Positions 24,543 to 32,333 of a DNA stretch of 64,000 nt are shown piece by piece. Under the pieces are notes generated by a model, which searched no databases, was not told the DNA's origin, and was given only the letters and a program-made list of their open reading frames with translations. Source of the DNA: Leifsonia tongyongensis (GTDB lineage: Bacteria > Actinomycetota > Actinomycetes > Actinomycetales > Microbacteriaceae). A program made the position numbers and the translations under genes. The stretch's first letter is position 1; each line of letters opens with the position of its first letter. The stretch is taken from assembly GCF_010686705.1 (NCBI RefSeq), contig NZ_JAAGWY010000004.1, positions 186,001-250,000 of the forward strand. Reading direction: 5' to 3'.

Positions 24543-25285
24543 GATGCTCCTCCGATCCCGCCGTAGCGTTCGGTCTTGATGCGGTCGGGATCATGCCCGG
24601 ACTGCACGAGCCAGTCGGAAACGGTCTCGACGAAACCGGTCGCGCCGCAGATGAAGAAGGCGGGGTTCTCAGGAGCGGGGAGGACGCTGCGCGCCAGAAG
24701 GTCCGCATCCAGCCGTCCAGGCGGTGTCGGCCAGCCGGCAGGTGCGACACGCGTGTACACGTAGGTGATGTCCAGCGGAGCGGAAGCACCCGGCATCGCG
24801 AGCCGCGCGAGCTCGTCGCGGTAGAACACGGAATCCGGGTTGCGCACGGAATAGAGCAGCCGGAAAGGCGCAAGGCTTTCGGAGGCCGCGTGAGCCCGGA
24901 TCATCGACATGAGCGGGACGACACCCGAGCCACCGGCGATCAGCTGCGTGGGCGAGGAGTCGTCGGGATGCCACACGAACCATCCGCCGACCGGTCCGCG
25001 GATCTCGAGCTGGTCGCCCACGGAGACACCGCGGACGAGGTACGGCGAGACTTCCCCGTCCGGCAACTCCTCGACGGTGATCTCCAGCTCGTCCGACGGG
25101 AGGGCACTCGCGACCGAATACGACCGAACGGCCTGGTAGCCGTCTGGCGCGGTCAGCCGCACATCCACATGCTGGCCGGCGAGGTGGCCCATGAGTTTCG
25201 GCACACGCAGGCGCAGAGTCCTGGCGTTCGGGGTTTCGTCATGGACGGCGACGACATCGGCCACCTTCCAGCTGCTCCCTACCAA
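24539..25285 (-). CDS. FAD-binding ferredoxin-reductase-type oxidoreductase
   Basis: About 248 residues of the ferredoxin-NADP reductase fold. RSYSVASALP binds FAD, GPVGGWFVW follows, LIAGGSGVVPLMSMIR is the NAD(P) loop, and FFICGATGFVETVSDWL closes the domain. There is no 2Fe-2S ferredoxin domain at the C-terminus, so it must pass electrons to a separate partner. The start is uncertain: TTG at 25285 keeps the W-x-V-A-x-V residues usual in relatives, while GTG at 25264 has a better AGGGAG ribosome site. It overlaps the molybdoenzyme gene upstream and the DUF6510 gene downstream. Confidence 0.87.
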   Translation of the reverse strand: MVGSSWKVADVVAVHDETPNARTLRLRVPKLMGHLAGQHVDVRLTAPDGYQAVRSYSVASALPSDELEITVEELPDGEVSPYLVRGVSVGDQLEIRGPVGGWFVWHPDDSSPTQLIAGGSGVVPLMSMIRAHAASESLAPFRLLYSVRNPDSVFYRDELARLAMPGASAPLDITYVYTRVAPAGWPTPPGRLDADLLARSVLPAPENPAFFICGATGFVETVSDWLVQSGHDPDRIKTERYGGIGGAS

Positions 25286-25872
25286 TAGCGTTCTTCCCGC
25301 CACGGGTCGCCATACATGTTGTAGCCATTCTGCTCCCAGAAACCGGGCTCGTCGCGACGAAGCATTTCGAGTCCGCGCACCCATTTGGCGCTCTTCCAGA
25401 AGTACAGGTGAGGCACCAGCAGACGAGCAGGTCCGCCGTGTTCGGGCGCGAGATCCTTGCCGTCGAACTGGTGGGCGACCCAGGCCTTGCCGTCCAGCAG
25501 GTCCTTCAGCGGAACGTTCGTGGTGTACCCGCCGTACGAGTGCGCCATCGTGAATTCGCAGTCACTGTCGACGTTCTCGAACAGGGTGTCGAGTTTCACG
25601 CCACGCCAACTGGTTCCGAGTTTGGACCAGCTGGTGACACAGTGGATGTCCGTGCTGACGTCGTCCTGCGGGAGCGCCATGAACTCGTCCCAGGTCCACC
25701 GGTAGACCTTGCCGGTCTCGTTCGTGATGGTGAATTCCCACACGGATTTGTCCACCTTGGGGGTGGGCCCTGCGGACAGCACAGGGAACCCTTCGGTGAT
25801 GTACTGACCCGGTGGCAGGCGCGGGTCGTCCGTTCGGCGACGACCGAGGAAGCCGTTCGAAATGATTCCCAT
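25279..25872 (-). CDS. Cytosolic sulfite-oxidase-like molybdoenzyme
   Basis: A 197-residue molybdopterin-binding protein consisting of the sulfite oxidase catalytic domain only. DIHCVTSWSKLGTSWRG carries the molybdenum-ligating Cys78, and AHSYGGYTTNVPLKDLL and PARLLVPHLYFWKSAKWV are family landmarks. There is no signal peptide, haem domain or dimer domain. AGGAGCG precedes the ATG. First in an operon with the flavin reductase and DUF6510, it is likely fed by NAD(P)H through them and may reduce an S- or N-oxide rather than oxidise sulfite; that direction is inference. Confidence 0.9.
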   Translation of the reverse strand: MGIISNGFLGRRRTDDPRLPPGQYITEGFPVLSAGPTPKVDKSVWEFTITNETGKVYRWTWDEFMALPQDDVSTDIHCVTSWSKLGTSWRGVKLDTLFENVDSDCEFTMAHSYGGYTTNVPLKDLLDGKAWVAHQFDGKDLAPEHGGPARLLVPHLYFWKSAKWVRGLEMLRRDEPGFWEQNGYNMYGDPWREERYW

Positions 25873-25935
25873 GTTCGCTCCTCGCTTCGAGGTGGCTGAT
25901 CATTCGCAGCTTATTCGCACGAGCGGTCGGCGGTC

Positions 25936-25941
25936 TATGGT
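25936..25941 (+). promoter_or_regulatory. Leaderless-type -10 box for moaD
   Basis: TATGGT ends six bases before the GTG start, and no ribosome site is present. It supports GTG at 25948 as the start. Confidence 0.55.
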
Positions 25942-25947
25942 GAACGG

Positions 25948-26265
25948 GTGGCATACACGCAGCAGCACGCGCAGCAGTCCGGGCAACAGTCTGGGCAGAA
26001 ACCCGGTCAGGCTCCGTCGCAGACGACGGTGACGGTCCGCTATTTCGCAGCAGCAGCGGATGCGGCCGGCCGCGAGGAGGAGACGATCGCACTCGAGCAG
26101 CCGACGGTCTCCGCTTTGCGCACCGAACTCGCGCACCGGTACGGGGAACCGATGGAGCGCGTGATGCGCTCGGGTTCGTTCCTGGTCGATGCGGTGGTCA
26201 GCCGGGACCCTTCCCAGACGATCGTGAAGACAGTGGATGTCCTCCCTCCGTTCGCCGGCGGCTGA
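25948..26265 (+). CDS. moaD: Molybdopterin synthase small subunit
   Basis: A 105-residue ubiquitin-fold sulfur carrier. Its C-terminal Gly-Gly (DVLPPFAGG) is adenylated by MoeB and thiocarboxylated, then donates sulfur to the molybdopterin precursor with MoaE. VRYFAAAADAAGREEE and LRTELAHRYGEPMERV are typical. The first 25 residues are an unusual Gln/Gly/Ser-rich stretch (QQSGQQSGQKPGQAPSQ) of low complexity. It is the only plus-strand gene in the molybdenum island, divergent from the sulfite-oxidase-like gene and convergent with modC. Confidence 0.9.
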   Translation: MAYTQQHAQQSGQQSGQKPGQAPSQTTVTVRYFAAAADAAGREEETIALEQPTVSALRTELAHRYGEPMERVMRSGSFLVDAVVSRDPSQTIVKTVDVLPPFAGG

Positions 26266-26271
26266 GACCAG

Positions 26272-26290
26272 CTGACCTGCCGCCGGTCAG
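26272..26290. terminator. Possible bidirectional terminator between moaD and modC
   Basis: CTGACC and GGTCAG pair around a seven-base loop between the convergent stops. It is short and lacks a clear T-run. Confidence 0.4.
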
Positions 26291-27477
26291 GCGGGATAGA
26301 GATCGACATCGGTGGCGGCGAACGAGAGCACGACCGGCGAACCGGGGGCAAGGTCGAGATCGGCGACTCGGCCCGGAGTGATGTCGGCGACAAGCCATTC
26401 GGTGCGCACCCTGACGAGGTCGCCGTGCGGTTCGAGATCGCGAACGGTGGCGGCGACGACGTTCACGCCGTCCGAATCCGGCGGCGACCAGGCGACGGAG
26501 CGGCGATCCACATGGACGGCGGAGGGTCTCAGCGCAGCCGTGACGCGCAGGCCCACGACCGGGTGGGCAGTGTGATGCCCGTCGTCCGACTCGGATGCGC
26601 GCACCGGGTCGAAGGGTCCGGTCGACTGCGCGGCGCGGGTCACAGGGCCGGCCGCGGTCGCGGTCGCGGCTCCGGTCGCAGCCGGCACCCGGTGCGATTC
26701 GACCGCGGCGATGGTGACGCCATCGTCGGTGAGCAGACCGCCGGGAACCCGCAGGCCGGTGAGCAGGCTCACACCGGCGAGCTGTGCGGTGAACTGCGCA
26801 CGCGGTCGCTCGAGAACATCGCGTGTCGGTCCCTGCTCGACGATGCGCCCACCGCCGACGATGACGACCCGGTCGGAGAGCAGGTAGGCGTCCAGCGGGT
26901 CATGGGTGACGACGATCGTCGTGCGGTGCGCGATGACGCGCCGGAGCATCCGACGGATGGTGGGAGCGACGGCGACATCCAGGGCGGCGAGGGGTTCGTC
27001 GAGCAGGAGGAGTTGCGGCTCGGCGGCCAGCGCGCGTGCGATCGCGACACGCTGTGCCTGGCCTCCCGAAAGCTCTTCCGGCTTGCGGTCGGCGAGCTCG
27101 AAGGTCTCTGTCTCGGCGAGCCAGTGGTCGGCGCGATCGGCTGCATCCGCCCGGGATGCGCCGAGGCTCCGCGGACCGAAGGCGACGTTCGCGCGGACGG
27201 TGAGGTGGGGGAACAGCAGAGGCTCCTGCGCAAGGAGCGCTACCCCGCGACGGTGGGGCGCTAGCGAGGTGGAGCGATCCTCGGCGAGGTCGAAGAGGAT
27301 GCGTCCGCCGATGTCGGCGTGACCGTCGTCCGGTCGGATGAGGCCTGCGAGCATCCCGAGGAGCGTCGACTTGCCTGCGCCGTTCGGCCCGAGCACGGCC
27401 AGGGTCTCACCGTCGGCGACCTCGAGAGCGATGTCGAAGTCGCGTGCGCGCAACCGAGCGTCGAAACGGACGCTCAC
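26287..27477 (-). CDS. modC: Molybdate ABC transporter ATP-binding protein
   Basis: A 396-residue ATPase of the molybdate importer. Walker A is GPNGAGKST, the signature LSGGQAQR, Walker [13 protein letters not shown], and the switch His is in VVTHDPLDA. The C-terminal 150 residues contain a variable linker and a TOBE/MOP-type oxyanion-binding domain ([17 protein letters not shown]). The GTG start overlaps the modB stop as GTGA, so it is the last gene of the mod operon. Confidence 0.95.
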   Translation of the reverse strand: MSVRFDARLRARDFDIALEVADGETLAVLGPNGAGKSTLLGMLAGLIRPDDGHADIGGRILFDLAEDRSTSLAPHRRGVALLAQEPLLFPHLTVRANVAFGPRSLGASRADAADRADHWLAETETFELADRKPEELSGGQAQRVAIARALAAEPQLLLLDEPLAALDVAVAPTIRRMLRRVIAHRTTIVVTHDPLDAYLLSDRVVIVGGGRIVEQGPTRDVLERPRAQFTAQLAGVSLLTGLRVPGGLLTDDGVTIAAVESHRVPAATGAATATAAGPVTRAAQSTGPFDPVRASESDDGHHTAHPVVGLRVTAALRPSAVHVDRRSVAWSPPDSDGVNVVAATVRDLEPHGDLVRVRTEWLVADITPGRVADLDLAPGSPVVLSFAATDVDLYPA

Positions 27478-28307
27478 CGCGCATCCCTGAGTCTGGTGCG
27501 AGCCGGCTCCGCCGCGCCGTGGGCGACCGCGACGACCACGATGGCCACGACCACGAGCACCAGGGAGAGCGCGACGGCGGCGTCAGGGTCGGTCTCGCGA
27601 CGCAGGTAGATTTCGAGGGGCAGTGTGCGGGTCACGCCCTGAAGGCTGCCCGCGAACGTGAGTGTGGCGCCGAACTCGCCGAGTGCGCGCGCGAACGACA
27701 GGACGGCGCCCGACACGAGAGCGGGAAGGACGAGCGGGAGGGTCACCCGCCAGAGAACCGTGCTCGGTCGTGCACCGAGCGTGGCTGCGACGGCTTCGAA
27801 GCGGGTGCCGGCGGTGCGGAGCGCTCCCTCGAGGCTCAGCACGAGGAACGGCAGCGCGACGAACGTCTGCGCGAGGATCACGGCGGTGGTGCTGAAGGCG
27901 ATGGTGATCCCGAACAGGTCGAACGTGGATCCGAGCAGGCCACGCCGCCCGAAGAGATACAGGAGAGCGAGGCCGCCGACGACGGGCGGGAGCACGAGGG
28001 GGAGCAGCACAAGCGCACGTACGACTCTCTGCCCGCGGAAGCGGGTCCTGGCGAGAACGAGAGCCATGGGAACACCGAGGACGGTGCAGAGCACGGTCGC
28101 GACGAGCGAGGTTCGCAGACTGAGGAGCAAAGCGTCGATCGACGATTGCGACGTGATCAGCGGGATGAAGTTCGTCCAGTCGACCCGCGTGACCAGCGCG
28201 ACGAGCGGGAGCAGGATGAACAGGGCGCCGGCGATGGCGACGACGACGACCCAGACGGGAACCCCGAACCGCTCGCTCGCCTTACGGTTTGCCGAAACCT
28301 GCGTCAC
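27474..28307 (-). CDS. modB: Molybdate ABC transporter permease
   Basis: A 277-residue membrane permease with about six helices. The cytosolic EAA loop ([20 protein letters not shown]) is the coupling site for ModC. The opening helix at residues 16-38 and the [18 protein letters not shown] block are typical of ModB. The GTG start lies 26 bp inside the end of modA, an overlap that implies translational coupling. Confidence 0.95.
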   Translation of the reverse strand: MTQVSANRKASERFGVPVWVVVVAIAGALFILLPLVALVTRVDWTNFIPLITSQSSIDALLLSLRTSLVATVLCTVLGVPMALVLARTRFRGQRVVRALVLLPLVLPPVVGGLALLYLFGRRGLLGSTFDLFGITIAFSTTAVILAQTFVALPFLVLSLEGALRTAGTRFEAVAATLGARPSTVLWRVTLPLVLPALVSGAVLSFARALGEFGATLTFAGSLQGVTRTLPLEIYLRRETDPDAAVALSLVLVVVAIVVVAVAHGAAEPARTRLRDAR

Positions 28308-29112
28308 TCAACACCTTCTGTCCCTCAGGGCCGGTGACGAACTCGACGAAAGCGTCAGCCACCTTGCTGTTCGGTGCACCCTTCAACACGGTGATGGGGT
28401 AGACGTTGACCACACCGGCAGCCTCGGGGAACGGAACGGACTCGACGCTGGAGCCTGCGCCCGTGACATCGGTGACGTAGACGATGCCCGCATCCGCCTC
28501 ACCCGAGCTCACTTTGCCGAGCACATCGGTGACCGCGGACTCTTCGCTCACAGGATGGAGGGTGACGCCTGTCGACTTCTCCACCTTGACGGTCGCGGCG
28601 CCGCACGGCACCTGCGGCGCACAGGTGACCACCTTCACGCCGGGTTTCGCGAGCTCGTTCCACCCGGTGATCTTTGCCGGGTTGCCCGGGGGTACGGCGA
28701 TCGCGAGAACGTTGGTGGCGAAATCGACGGGTACTCCGCTCGCCAGCCCGGCGTCGGTGACCTTCTTCATGTTGGCCTGGTCAGCGGATGCGAACACCGA
28801 GGCGGGGGCGCCCTCCGTGATCTGGGAGACCAGGTCGCTCGAACCGGCGAACGAGAAGGTCACCTTGGTGGTGGGGTTGGCTTTCTCGAAGTCGGCACCG
28901 AGCTGGATGAACGTCTTGGTCAGGGAGGCGGCCGCGAAGACGGTGATGGGGCCGCTGAGACTCGAGGTCGCTGCGGCGGGAGTCGGCGTCGAACCGCTGG
29001 AGCTGGAGCATGCGGCCACACCGACGGCGACGGCCGCTGCGAGAGCGGCAGCACACACCACGTGGCGCAATCCGCGGTGCCCGGTGCGCGCGGAGGTGGC
29101 TGCTGTGCGCAT
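28282..29112 (-). CDS. modA: Molybdate-binding lipoprotein
   Basis: A 276-residue periplasmic-type binding protein anchored as a lipoprotein. A basic N-terminus and hydrophobic helix lead to lipobox GVAAC with Cys35, followed by a Ser/Thr/Ala linker. The mature domain begins [20 protein letters not shown] and contains [13 protein letters not shown], both typical of ModA ligand-binding loops. It lies 4 bp after the TOBE regulator gene and heads modABC. Confidence 0.95.
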   Translation of the reverse strand: MRTAATSARTGHRGLRHVVCAAALAAAVAVGVAACSSSSGSTPTPAAATSSLSGPITVFAAASLTKTFIQLGADFEKANPTTKVTFSFAGSSDLVSQITEGAPASVFASADQANMKKVTDAGLASGVPVDFATNVLAIAVPPGNPAKITGWNELAKPGVKVVTCAPQVPCGAATVKVEKSTGVTLHPVSEESAVTDVLGKVSSGEADAGIVYVTDVTGAGSSVESVPFPEAAGVVNVYPITVLKGAPNSKVADAFVEFVTGPEGQKVLSDAGFGKP

Positions 29113-29116
29113 CCGA

Positions 29117-29521
29117 TCAGTCCTTCCCGGGCGGCGTTTCGACGATCACGGTCGTCGCTTTGACGACGGCGACGGCGACCGAGCCGGGTTCGAGACCGAG
29201 TTCGCGCACGGCTTCGCTGCTCATGAGCGAGACGACGCGGTGCGGGCCGCACTGCAGCTCGACCTGGGCCATGACGGTGTCCATGAGGATGTTCGTGACC
29301 AGGCCGACGAAACGGTTGCGCGCGGATCGCCCGACCTCCGAGGGATCGGGTGGCAGCACGGCGTTGTCCCGTGCCAGTTGCGCGAGGGCGAGTCCGTCGA
29401 CGACGGTGCGACCGGCATCGTCGCGGCTGCTTTCGAGAGTTCCCGCGTCGATCCACCGCCGAACGGTGTCGTCACTCACTCCCAGGTACAACGCGGCGTC
29501 TCTGACCCGAATCTGCGGCAT
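29117..29521 (-). CDS. HTH-TOBE molybdate-responsive protein
   Basis: A 134-residue two-domain protein: a MerR/excisionase-type helix-turn-helix at residues 1-55 (AALYLGVSDDTVRRWIDAG) and a single TOBE/MOP domain at 66-130 (ARNRFVGLVTNILMDTVMAQ) that would bind molybdate. It probably senses intracellular molybdate and controls the mod or moa genes. TACCAT seven bases before the ATG marks a leaderless promoter, so modABC may be read from here. The operator was not identified. Confidence 0.88.
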   Translation of the reverse strand: MPQIRVRDAALYLGVSDDTVRRWIDAGTLESSRDDAGRTVVDGLALAQLARDNAVLPPDPSEVGRSARNRFVGLVTNILMDTVMAQVELQCGPHRVVSLMSSEAVRELGLEPGSVAVAVVKATTVIVETPPGKD

Positions 29522-29528
29522 GAATCAC

Positions 29529-29534
29529 ATGGTA
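29529..29534 (-). promoter_or_regulatory. Leaderless-type -10 box for the TOBE regulator and modABC
   Basis: TACCAT on the minus strand ends seven bases before the ATG at 29521; no ribosome site is present. Confidence 0.5.
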
Positions 29535-29570
29535 GAGCCGAATCTGCGGATGCGGGAGAGGGGATGGGTC

Positions 29571-30017
29571 CTAAAGACCGACCCACTCCGACATGCCGTC
29601 GGCGAAATGCTGCCGTTTCCAGATCGGGACGTCCGTTTTGATCCGCTCGACGAGTTCGGCGCACGCGGCGAACGCGGCTGCGCGATGCGGGGCCGCGACG
29701 ACGGCGAGGAGAGCCAGGTCGCCTACGGCGAGCGAGCCGACGCGGTGGACGGCAGCGACGGCGAGACCGGTTCGCTCAGCGACGGACTGGCAGCAGTCGA
29801 GCAGGAACCGCTCGGCTTCGGGATGCGCCTGGTACTCGAGCAGGGTGACGGCGCGACTGCCGTCGTGGTCGCGGACGATGCCCCGGAATCCGACGAGCGC
29901 GCCGTTCGCCGGAGAGAGCACGAAGCCGTCGAGCTCGCCCGGCTGGATGGGCTCGGCCGCAATTCGCGCGAACGCCTCAGCCACGGTCGTGCTCCCGGGT
30001 CTCCACGCTTTCGTCAT
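29571..30017 (-). CDS. moaE: Molybdopterin synthase catalytic subunit
   Basis: A 148-residue protein that converts precursor Z to molybdopterin with MoaD thiocarboxylate. GALVGFRGIVRDHD, LEYQAHPEAERF, VAAVHRVGSLAVGD and the active-site segment VPIWKRQHFADG are all present. The ATG at 30017 gives the normal family length; the frame is open further upstream, but there it runs through the moaCB gene. It overlaps the end of moaCB by 41 bp. Confidence 0.93.
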   Translation of the reverse strand: MTKAWRPGSTTVAEAFARIAAEPIQPGELDGFVLSPANGALVGFRGIVRDHDGSRAVTLLEYQAHPEAERFLLDCCQSVAERTGLAVAAVHRVGSLAVGDLALLAVVAAPHRAAAFAACAELVERIKTDVPIWKRQHFADGMSEWVGL

Positions 30018-31077
30018 GCCTCGCCGACCCGGATACCTGGTCGACGAGATGGGCGAGGATGCCGTCGAGCACCTCCAGGCCGTCTGCGACGCCGCCGCGG
30101 GAGCCCGGCAGATTGACGACGACGGTCCGACCGGACGTTCCGGCGAGCCCACGACTCAGAGCGGCCGCCGGCGTGCTGGCGAGGCCGCGGGCACGCAGCG
30201 CCTCGGCGACGCCGGGGAGTTCTCGGTCGAGTACGGCGCGGGTCGCCTCGGGGGTCACGTCGGTGGGGGAGACGCCGGTGCCGCCTGTGGTGACGACGAC
30301 GGACGGATGCTCACCGACCGCATCCGCGAGGGCCCCGGCCACGTCCGCATCGGCCACGACCATGGCCGGCCCGGTCTGGTACCCGCGCTCGGCGAGCCAG
30401 GCGACGATGACGGGACCTGTCGTGTCCTCGCGTTCGCCGGCTGCACCGCGCGTGGACGCGACGATGACCCGAGCCGTAAGCGAGGCGGGCCGTGCCTGTG
30501 CTTCGTCCTGCGCTGCGGGCCGGGCTTCCTCGTCGGCTGTGCGTACAGGTTCCGTGCGTCCGCGTTCCCAGCGGCCCCGTTTGCCCCCGCTCTTGAAGTC
30601 GAGCCGGATGTCGGTGATCGTCGAACCGGGATCGACCGCCTTGATCATGTCGTGCAGGGTGAGACCCGCGACGGCAACGGCGGTGAGCGCTTCCATCTCC
30701 ACCCCGGTCCGGCCGGTGGTCTTGGCGATGGCTTCGATGTCGATCGTCGTCTCGCCGAGTTCGAAAATCACCGTGACGCCGGTCAGCGGCAGGGGATGGC
30801 AGAGCGGGATCAGGTCGGAGGTGCGTTTCGCCCCGGCGATCCCCGCGATGCGCGCGGTGGCGAGGACATCGGCCTTGGGCAGGCCGTCGGCGCGGACGAG
30901 CCCGATCACCTCGGCTGTGGTCTGCACCCGGCCGCGGGCGATCGCGACACGGTGGGTCTCGGGTTTTCCGCTGACGTCGATCATGCGGGCGCGCCCTTCG
31001 GAGTCGACATGCGACAGGCGGTCAGCGCCACCGGCATCAGCGCCGCCAGCATCCTGGTTCACAGCATCCGGGTTCAC
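29977..31077 (-). CDS. moaCB: MoaC-MoaB/Mog fusion for molybdenum cofactor synthesis
   Basis: A 366-residue fusion. Residues 25-185 are MoaC, which makes cyclic pyranopterin monophosphate after MoaA (SDLIPLCHPLPLTGV; TGVEMEALTAVAVAGLTLHDM). After a 30-residue linker, residues 215-350 are a MoaB/Mog domain that adenylylates molybdopterin (VTTGGTGVSPTDVTPEATRA; PGSRGGVADGLEVL). The start is the GTG at 31077, overlapping the moeA stop as GTGA. A 15-bp tandem duplication puts a second in-frame GTG at 31062. Confidence 0.92.
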   Translation of the reverse strand: MNPDAVNQDAGGADAGGADRLSHVDSEGRARMIDVSGKPETHRVAIARGRVQTTAEVIGLVRADGLPKADVLATARIAGIAGAKRTSDLIPLCHPLPLTGVTVIFELGETTIDIEAIAKTTGRTGVEMEALTAVAVAGLTLHDMIKAVDPGSTITDIRLDFKSGGKRGRWERGRTEPVRTADEEARPAAQDEAQARPASLTARVIVASTRGAAGEREDTTGPVIVAWLAERGYQTGPAMVVADADVAGALADAVGEHPSVVVTTGGTGVSPTDVTPEATRAVLDRELPGVAEALRARGLASTPAAALSRGLAGTSGRTVVVNLPGSRGGVADGLEVLDGILAHLVDQVSGSARHDESVETREHDRG

Positions 31078-31084
31078 AGCATCC
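31056..31084 (+). repeat. 15-bp tandem duplication across the moeA stop / moaCB start
   Basis: GGTTCACAGCATCC occurs at 31056 and 31071. It contains the overlapping stop and GTG start on the minus strand, so the start codon itself is duplicated in frame. Confidence 0.85.
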
Positions 31085-32291
31085 ACACTGCCACGCTCTC
31101 TCCCGCTTCGAGGCGGGTCGTCTCGACCGGAATGTCGATCAGCACGTCGGCGCGCGCCATGGCGGCCACGAGATGGGAACTGGGACCGGAGACCAGGGCC
31201 ACGGTCCCGTCGTCGGACGCGACACCGCGCAGGAACTGCCGCTTGCCGGCGACGGACTGAACCGGGGACGCGAGTGTCCGGGTCTCCGCCGACCGAGCCG
31301 GCAGCCCGGCGACACGTCGGAGGATCGGCGCGAGGAAGACCGCGAAGGAGACCTGCGTGCTCACGGGATTGCCCGGAAAGCACACCACCGGCACGCTGTC
31401 GACCACGGCGGTTCCCTGTGGGCCGCCGGGCTGCATGGCGACGGAGCCGACGGATGCTCCGAGCGGTTCGAGAACCTCCCGCACGACCTCGAAGGCCCCT
31501 TTGGACACGCCGCCTGATGTGATGACCAGATCGGACGCCCCGATGACCTCGTCGAGGACCCGTCGGAACGTCACGGGATCGTCGTCGCTGCTCGTCGCGA
31601 TGGACACGATGGCGCCCGTTTCGGCGATTCCGGCCGCGAGGGCGATGCGATTGGCATCGAAGATCCGCCCCAGCGCGAGTTCTTCGTCGTCGGCGACGAG
31701 TTCGGCCCCGGTGGTGATGACGCCGACCCTGAGGCGTCGGCGCACGTCCACGTGACTGACGCCCGCCGCGGCGAGGGCTGCGAGGTGACGGGGTGCGAGC
31801 CGGGTTCCTGCCGGTAGCAGCAGGTCGCCGCGCCGGAGATCGCTGCCGCGTTCCCGAACGAACTCACCGGCGGAGCGTGCACGCGCAACGGTCACGATGG
31901 CTCCCTCGAGGGCGTCGTCGCGTCCGAGCACGAGTTCGGTGTCCTCGACGGGGATGACAGTGTCGGCACCGGTGGGCATCGGCGCGCCGGTCATGATCCT
32001 GAGCGCTGTGCCGGCGATCAGAGCGACGGGAGCTGCGTGCCCGGCAGGGATGTCGCCGGTGACTTCGAGCGCGATCGGAGCCGAGGCCACATCGATCGCC
32101 CGCACGGCGAATCCGTCCATCTGCGAGTTGCGGAACAAGGGAAGGTCGACGTCGCTTCGGATGTTCGCGACGGTGAGGCACCCGAGGGCCGAGGCCAGCG
32201 GAACGGGCTCTGCGCCGAGCGACTCGATCACGGGAGCGAGCAGCTGTTCGATCCGTCGGGCGTGCTCCTCGACGGTCACGGCGGGCGTCAT
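31074..32291 (-). CDS. moeA: Molybdopterin molybdotransferase
   Basis: A 405-residue enzyme that inserts molybdate into adenylylated molybdopterin. Visible blocks are TGDIPAGHAAPVALI, RIMTGAPMPTGADTVIP, SGGVSKGAFEVVREVL in the MoaB-like domain, CFPGNPVSTQVSF, and the C-terminal domain IV. The minus-strand hexamer GATACT (32298-32303) six bases before the ATG is a probable leaderless -10 box. Its stop overlaps the moaCB start. Confidence 0.95.
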   Translation of the reverse strand: MTPAVTVEEHARRIEQLLAPVIESLGAEPVPLASALGCLTVANIRSDVDLPLFRNSQMDGFAVRAIDVASAPIALEVTGDIPAGHAAPVALIAGTALRIMTGAPMPTGADTVIPVEDTELVLGRDDALEGAIVTVARARSAGEFVRERGSDLRRGDLLLPAGTRLAPRHLAALAAAGVSHVDVRRRLRVGVITTGAELVADDEELALGRIFDANRIALAAGIAETGAIVSIATSSDDDPVTFRRVLDEVIGASDLVITSGGVSKGAFEVVREVLEPLGASVGSVAMQPGGPQGTAVVDSVPVVCFPGNPVSTQVSFAVFLAPILRRVAGLPARSAETRTLASPVQSVAGKRQFLRGVASDDGTVALVSGPSSHLVAAMARADVLIDIPVETTRLEAGESVAVWML

Positions 32292-32333
32292 GCGTTCAGT
32301 ATCCCGCAGACCGGCGTTCGGGCGCCGTGCCTG

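Noticed and set aside
31078-31383. N-terminal extension of moaCB into moeA
   Set aside because: The extra residues are a shifted frame of moeA; the GTG at 31077 with GTGA overlap is the natural start.
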